Assembly: GCA_900074885.1 (NCBI GenBank)
Contig: FJUW01000071.1
Location: 114,973-178,972, forward strand
DNA: 64,000 nucleotides
Direction: 5' to 3'
From: Rhynchosporium graminicola
Lineage: Eukaryota > Ascomycota > Leotiomycetes > Helotiales > Ploettnerulaceae
Numbering within the stretch: the first letter of the stretch is position 1; the number at the start of each line of letters is the position of its first letter. Under the pieces are notes generated by a model that worked only from the letters and a program-made list of their open reading frames with translations, was not told the DNA's origin and did not search any database. This document shows, piece by piece, positions 59,401-64,000 of this stretch. A program made the position numbers and the translations under genes.

Positions 59401-59962
59401 CCCGCATTAGTCTCTGCATTGACGTATGGTCCCGGACGGAACAATACATAAAGGCCGATTTCTTTGGTGATTTCAAGAAGGATTTCGAAATTGTGTGCAC
59501 CATTCTCAAAATCGACTACGCCGTCTGCAGCGCTGTGATAACCTGGGGGTGGGGGTGAGCATTAAACACATGGGATTAGAGGTCGTAATCTCCTCACCCC
59601 AGTGGCCGTAGAAACTAACGGCATTGAAACTTGAAAAGTCAGTTCTCATTGTCTTTTGCGTGGCTCACGACTTACCCAGCAGCTTTCACCTTCTCAAGGA
59701 TATCTCTCCACAGTTCGGGTACTGGAATTCTCCAATAGTGGATCTGCGGTCGTGTAAGCTGATGAATGCCCGAAAATGTATCGTGAGTAAAGATATTCAC
59801 TTCTCCTGACCAAATGAACAGTCTTTGTCCCTTGATTATATAGCTGTAATGATCCCACTCGACAACAGAATTCAAGGTGTTATTGTGTATCGGCAATTGA
59901 GTCTGGGCAATGACTAGTTGAGCGATGCCAACGAAGCCGAAAACCAGGTTAGAGAATTTCAT
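56418..59962 (-). CDS. Secreted GH35 beta-galactosidase
   Basis: Predicted exons: 59962-59676, 59629-59598, 59542-59386, 59287-58732, 58649-58567, 58511-58510 (2 nt), 58460-58407, 58359-57316 and 57259-56418; 1018 aa, the usual size. Signal peptide [20 protein letters not shown]. The catalytic barrel holds the acid/base Glu in IYQIENEYG (about 209) and the nucleophile Glu in [10 protein letters not shown] (about 321). [20 protein letters not shown] follows, then beta-sandwich domains with jelly-roll features ([27 protein letters not shown]). It removes terminal beta-galactose from plant galactans and similar glycans outside the cell. The conserved NWGAL needs the 2-nt exon; without it the frame is lost. 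The next intron is GC-AG. Family certain, micro-structure inferred. Confidence 0.9.
58510..58511 (-). other. Predicted 2-nt microexon (GG) of the GH35 gene
   Basis: The exon before it ends AAT TG; the exon after it begins GT GCT CTA. Inserting GG gives AAT TGG GGT GCT CTA (N-W-G-A-L), exactly the conserved GH35 order. Flanks: a 55-nt intron (GTAAGC ... TTGACTTAG) and a 49-nt intron (GTGAAT ... TGCTAACAGGAATCAG) that has a good branch-site-like GCTAAC. Confidence 0.6.
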
Positions 59963-60472
59963 GATTATCGGTCCCAAGTCCAAAATCAAAGTCCGATCCT
60001 CCTGCTCCTATGTGCAAAAAAAAATAGAGCACTTCTTATATATGCTTTTGCGGCAGTCACTAGTTTTCCCGTTGCACTCGTTCCAGCAACGGCCTGCAAC
60101 TATGTACCCCGAACATGGCACGTAAATCACACCTAGCTCAGTCATACTTCGACTGCGGGGTAAAGTTCCTTGAATGGTTGAAGAATGACTCCATAACCGT
60201 AGATTAAATTGATTAAATTGTAGCATGACAGGGTTAAGAATAGACTTGAGGAGATTGGATGGACAAGCACGGATAATCTTCGACCGAGCTCGACAACCGA
60301 GTTACTGAACTTCGGATCAAGGTATAAGTAAGGTCCCCTAACTGCTGCATTACTTCCCTCTAATCGTCAGGGTTGTTCGTAGACGTAGAATGTAAATTTG
60401 CATGCAATCGAGTTTGTCCAGTCCGCACAATTGGTGCAATACGATTAGATAAGATTATTTCCCCGTAACATA
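59963..60472. other. GH35 promoter region
   Basis: Upstream of the GH35 start up to the first transposon terminus. No gene; short frames only. Confidence 0.45.
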
Positions 60473-60502
60473 CAGTAGGGTGCAAAAAGTATCTGCACCC
60501 CC
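60473..60502. repeat. Probable terminal repeat of a Tc1/mariner-like element
   Basis: Immediately after a TA (…ACATA) the sequence cagtagggtgcaaaaagtat starts, containing the small palindrome gggtgca/tgcaccc, then a C-run. This is where the left end of the element coding for the nearby transposase would be expected. The right-hand partner was not found; it may have been lost or RIP-mutated. Confidence 0.45.
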
Positions 60503-60784
60503 CCCCCTTGTAGCCAAGTATCACTTACCCGATTAGGCAGTACTTACCTGCTGCTTTTATATTTATCTCTCTTCGTAAATAATACGTCTTTATAGCTATT
60601 CAGAATAGCTCGAGGACCTGAATTAAAGCCTTTAATACGTGCACGAATCGTAGAGCTTAGCTCCGAGCAGTAGTTAGCTCCTCGAATACACCGAAAATAC
60701 CCTGAAATACCCCTTTCTACGATTCGGCTTACGATTAAGACTTAGCCTCCGGGTAAATCAGATTTTTCATCGAAACCACGAGTT

Positions 60785-61310
60785 GGAAGGCCTCGAGCCT
60801 TAATAGAAGAGCAGCGCGATCATATATACGATACTATTAATCACGCGAACCCTTATATTAAAATGCGAGACCTACTACAAGAAGTCGATAATAACTATAA
60901 GAAGCGGTATATATAGAGCCTCCTTCGCTCGATAGATAAGAAGAAGTAGATTTAAAAGAAACGACCTTTTATTATAGTAATATACGCAGAAGCACGACTC
61001 GAGTGGGCTATTCGATACTAGGTATATACTCTTAATAATTAGATACGTATTTCTTAGTCTAACGAGTATATAGTCGAACGAGAAGTAAGAGTAAAGCTAA
61101 TTTAGACCTTTACTCGTCCTTAAGATTAATACTTCGAAGGAGATATATAACCAGTTCGAGCTTCCGAGAAAGGAGTTAAGAAGATACTTTAAGCTACTTT
61201 TAGATATAATAGAAGGACGGGTTTAATACCTCTCGATAGAGACTCTCTTGCTCCTCGAGGGGGAGTTACTTCGTAGGTTATTCGGAACTTATACGTAGCG
61301 TTTCTATGAC
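60785..61310 (+). mobile_element. RIP-mutated Tc1/mariner-family transposase remnant
   Basis: One frame runs for about 175 codons with recognisable transposase sequence interrupted only by TAG/TAA codons: GRPRALIEEQRDHIYDTI, NPYIKMRDLLQEVD (helix-turn-helix part), KRPFIIVIYAEARLEWAIRY, a catalytic-core segment reading SNEYIVER where families have SDE(C/S)xxxR, and NRRTGLIPLDRDSLAPRGGV. Stops fall where family members have Trp or Gln, as expected when CpA or TpG is turned into TpA by RIP. No indel was needed across the stretch, suggesting inactivation by point mutation alone. Inactive. Confidence 0.8.
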
Positions 61311-63150
61311 GACAGCTCACCTGAATATCATATGAGAAGAAGGATAGATAACAGGGCCCAAGTTCATAAGTATCCCGGCAGAACTAGTATCCGACTTAGT
61401 ATAGTATCAGACTAATACCGGTATATATATATAAGGTGCCTTATACTCTATCTCTTTTCTTCTTCCTTCCCTATTTTTTTGTTTTCTTCGTAGTAGACTA
61501 TATAAGATCGCTCTTAGCTTCTCTACTCGTTTATTCTTACTTATATACTACCTTAAGTCTTATATTATTATATTAAATAAAAAGATTAAGATAGCCGGAG
61601 ATAGCTTACTATAATATCTTACTACTAAGTTAGTTATTCGATAACTACTTATATATAGCCGAGATACTAGAGATCTCTCGGATAACTATAAATTAAGGTT
61701 TAATTTAGCTTATTATAAATAGTATAATAAAGGAGGTCTTCGCTAACGCTCCTTTAATAACTCTCTTAGTATAAAGGAATTATAGATAGATTTTAAAGAA
61801 GGTATAATAAATACCTTAGAACTTTAATCTTTATATATCGCTGCTGAAATAGCCTTAATATACTCCTTTTTAAGCTATCGGAATAGCTTCTAACTAATAA
61901 ACTAGAGACCTCTCTAGTTCTAGGGGGACTCGACGCGATCCCTCCCGCTCTACCTCCGAACTTAATCTATTATACTCTTCCTTATCTTAAATATCTCTTA
62001 CTCTAGAGAATATTAATATCTTATTAAGGAAGTACTAACTAAGAGGAAAAGGAAAATAAAAGCGAAGTTTACTAGAAGTATAATCGCTAAGTACTCTTAC
62101 TACTATAAGTGACTCGAACCTGATCTATTCCCTCTTATAATAATTAGTAGACTAAGAGGAGAAGAATAACTCTCTAGAAGATACTATAGATAGACTAATC
62201 TCTATATAAGATAAGTTCCTTATAGGGGTCTCTCGCTTATCTTCGACTCTTCTACTAGAACTAATACTATAATTTCCGCGTATAGCGGAGTTTAATAAGC
62301 TAATAAACTTTATTCTAATACGTAGTACTAAGAGAGAGAATATTATTCCTAATAAACTATCTCTCTCTCTCGGCGCCGAATTAATAGAGTTACGCCCTAG
62401 GAAGTCTTATTTTACTAAGAAGATCTTACTTCTAGATAATAGGTCGGACTTTACCTTCCTCTAATAGAGAGTATCGATACGAGACTAACTAGCTATAAAC
62501 GCTGATTATTACCTTACGGACTTCTCCCGGCGCGTTCTCGTATAAGGACTAGTTACTAGATTAGCTAAAGAGTATCTTATACCTTAGTATCTTACTAATA
62601 AGTTTAAGACTAGTAATAAAATAATCTCCTTACTAGAAGAGAACTTCTTTATTAGTTTAGAAGAAGATAACTATTATAACGCTTTCTACTACTTAGAAAT
62701 ATAATAACTTAGCTATATACGCGAGACCTTTACTGAGTTTCGTAGTCGATTTCAAAGCGCTATTATCTAAGGTAAAGTTAAAAAGAAAGAGTAGTTTTTC
62801 TATATATAAGATAAGATTATACTATTCTTACGCACTTTAACTCTTATTATTAAACTAACGTAGAATAAGAACTACGCTTCTATAATTAGATCTTTACTTT
62901 CTTTTAATACTAAACGTGTAACGCTTACTCTAGAAAGGTCTCAAAACTACCTGAGTAATAAGACCTCATATTACTATGAATATAAAGTAGTAAGAATCAC
63001 TTGAGAATCTATAACTAAGGAGTAAAGAAGTAGAGAGAGAATAGAAGTATATATATGAAAAGGGGCCCCTAAACTCTACTCGTGTAATCTCGCTTAGTAG
63101 TAAGTGTTTCTACTAATAGGGAGAGACCTCTAAACCTGACTAGTTGTTAT
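61311..63150. mobile_element. AT-rich, RIP-like degraded repeat DNA, element unresolved
   Basis: Extremely AT-rich with TA steps and stops in every frame. Near 61310-61440 the GC returns briefly (tcacctgaat…aacagggcccaagttc…ccggcagaac), resembling a long terminal repeat or element boundary, followed by a pyrimidine-rich tract at 61450-61500. Coding-like shreds with an LTR-retroelement feel occur around 62.3-62.7 kb but I cannot assign a family. No host gene seen. Confidence 0.5.
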
Positions 63151-64000
63151 ACTACCCCCCCCTCCGAAAAAAGCTCGCCCTCGAGCGTTAGTCTATCTCC
63201 TTATTACTATTAAGGTAGTTGTAATTATTAATTCTATCGTAGAAAGCTTTCAGCTAATTAGGTAGTTTAGCAGGAGGTCTAGCTTACGTTAGGTTATTAA
63301 GGTGGAATTATTATAGCTTAGCGGGAGCGTATTTAACGTCTATAGCGTCGTACTATATAAGATCGACGTCTTGATTTAACTAAGAAACTCGGTATAAGAG
63401 GCTATTACGCTACTTGCGGCACGCAAGTATATCTTCGATCTCCTATTTATCGTTACTAGTAATATTAATAGGTAGTAGCAGCAGTGAGGTTTATCCTAGT
63501 AAGGGGTCGTTTAGATGCTTCCGTAGCTTAGTAGTAGGGAATACGTTATATACTTTCATACTAGCAGGGAGCTCTAGACGATAAGAGCTTCTAACCTTTT
63601 TAATTATATAGAAGGGTCTATTAGTCAGGAAGTCGAGTTTTTTACTAAGTCGAGTACTCGTAAAGTAGCGTATATCTAGCTAGATAAGGTTATCTATAGT
63701 GAAGTCGACTTTATAGCGTAAGCGATTATAAGATTAGGATATCTTAGCTTATATACGTTAGAGGCTAGATTAAGCGGTAGTCTAAGCGTCGCGTAAGCGA
63801 TTAGCGTAATCTAGAGCTTACTAAGTATTCAACTTATTAGTAAGCGTAGTAGAGTTAAGTAAGTCTTTCTAATTCTAATTAACGCGGGGTATATATCTAT
63901 AAACGACTTCAAAGGGTAAGAGACCTCTAAGGGATTCGTAAGGGAGAGTTATCTAGGCGTAGTTTATAATAAGTAAGAATTCCGACTAGTCGTCTTAATA
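63151..64000 (-). mobile_element. 3' part of a RIP-mutated Ty3/gypsy chromovirus (partial)
   Basis: On the minus strand, about 63290-63450 reads like the chromodomain that ends chromovirus integrases: EIEDILACRK-RNSLLYRVS-LNQDVD-I-YDAIDVKYAPAKL, where dashes are stops at expected Arg/Trp positions. Downstream (to about 63160) comes an Arg/Gly-rich end, then a purine-rich GGAGGGGGGGG, the polypurine tract, next to the probable start of the 3' LTR (TAGTATAAC, likely TG before mutation). The integrase and reverse transcriptase would lie beyond the right edge. Heavily RIP-decayed and inactive. Confidence 0.72.

Noticed and set aside
1..64000. CRISPR arrays, bacterial operons, rRNA and tRNA genes
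   Set aside because: No regularly spaced repeats, ribosome-binding sites or tRNA-like A/B boxes were found by eye; intron-rich fungal genes throughout. A tRNAscan run would settle tRNAs.

Overview
This window is nuclear DNA from a filamentous ascomycete (Pezizomycotina). The genes carry short GT-AG introns of about 45-80 nt with CTAAC/TGAC-like branch sites. Proteins are of typical mould type: a Zn2Cys6 regulator, GH10, GH93 and GH35 plant-polymer hydrolases, a PAN3 with its N-terminal CCCH finger and PAM2, and a bestrophin-like protein. Transposons at the right edge show decay of the repeat-induced point mutation (RIP) type, with sense codons turned into TAG/TAA. A leotiomycete is my impression only. 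Exon models were built by hand from splice signals, frame continuity and remembered family motifs; no search was run.

Left third (1-24 kb): a class-3 lipase (+), then a divergent pair made of an acyl-CoA-synthetase-like enzyme (-) and a TmpA/ferric-reductase-like membrane flavoprotein (+). Next come a decayed F-box/LRR gene, a secreted GH10 xylanase (-), a bestrophin-family membrane protein (-) whose 3' end is tandemly duplicated, LSm7 (+) with a duplicated RGG segment, and a secreted GH93 exo-arabinanase-like enzyme (-). The stretch 24-26.8 kb is AT-rich and nearly empty.

Middle (26.8-45 kb): PAN3 (-, 8 exons with one intron of about 1.05 kb) is divergent from a Ubx2/FAF2-like ERAD protein (+). 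A Zn2Cys6 transcription factor (+), glutamate decarboxylase (-, 6 exons), a His-rich two-domain fasciclin protein (+) and a mitochondrial HotDog thioesterase-like protein (+) follow.

Right part (45-64 kb): after an empty 3 kb stretch come a mitochondrial SLS1-like regulator (-) head to head with the SMC5/6 subunit NSE3 (+), and SF3B5/Ysf3 (-) head to head with an unrecognised Cys-rich protein (+). A broken coiled-coil gene and a secreted GH35 beta-galactosidase (-, 1018 aa) come next. The last 3.5 kb is a graveyard of a RIP-mutated Tc1/mariner element, unresolved AT-rich repeat DNA and the 3' end of a Ty3/gypsy chromovirus running off the edge.

Functionally this is ordinary housekeeping DNA mixed with CAZymes; no biosynthetic or defence cluster is apparent. 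The most striking observations are at gene-structure level: a predicted 2-nt microexon next to a GC-AG intron in the GH35 gene, a first coding exon consisting only of AUG in SF3B5, an exon duplication around the first LSm7 intron, a tandem duplication over the bestrophin stop codon, and a very long PAN3 intron that separates its two RNA/PABP-binding modules.
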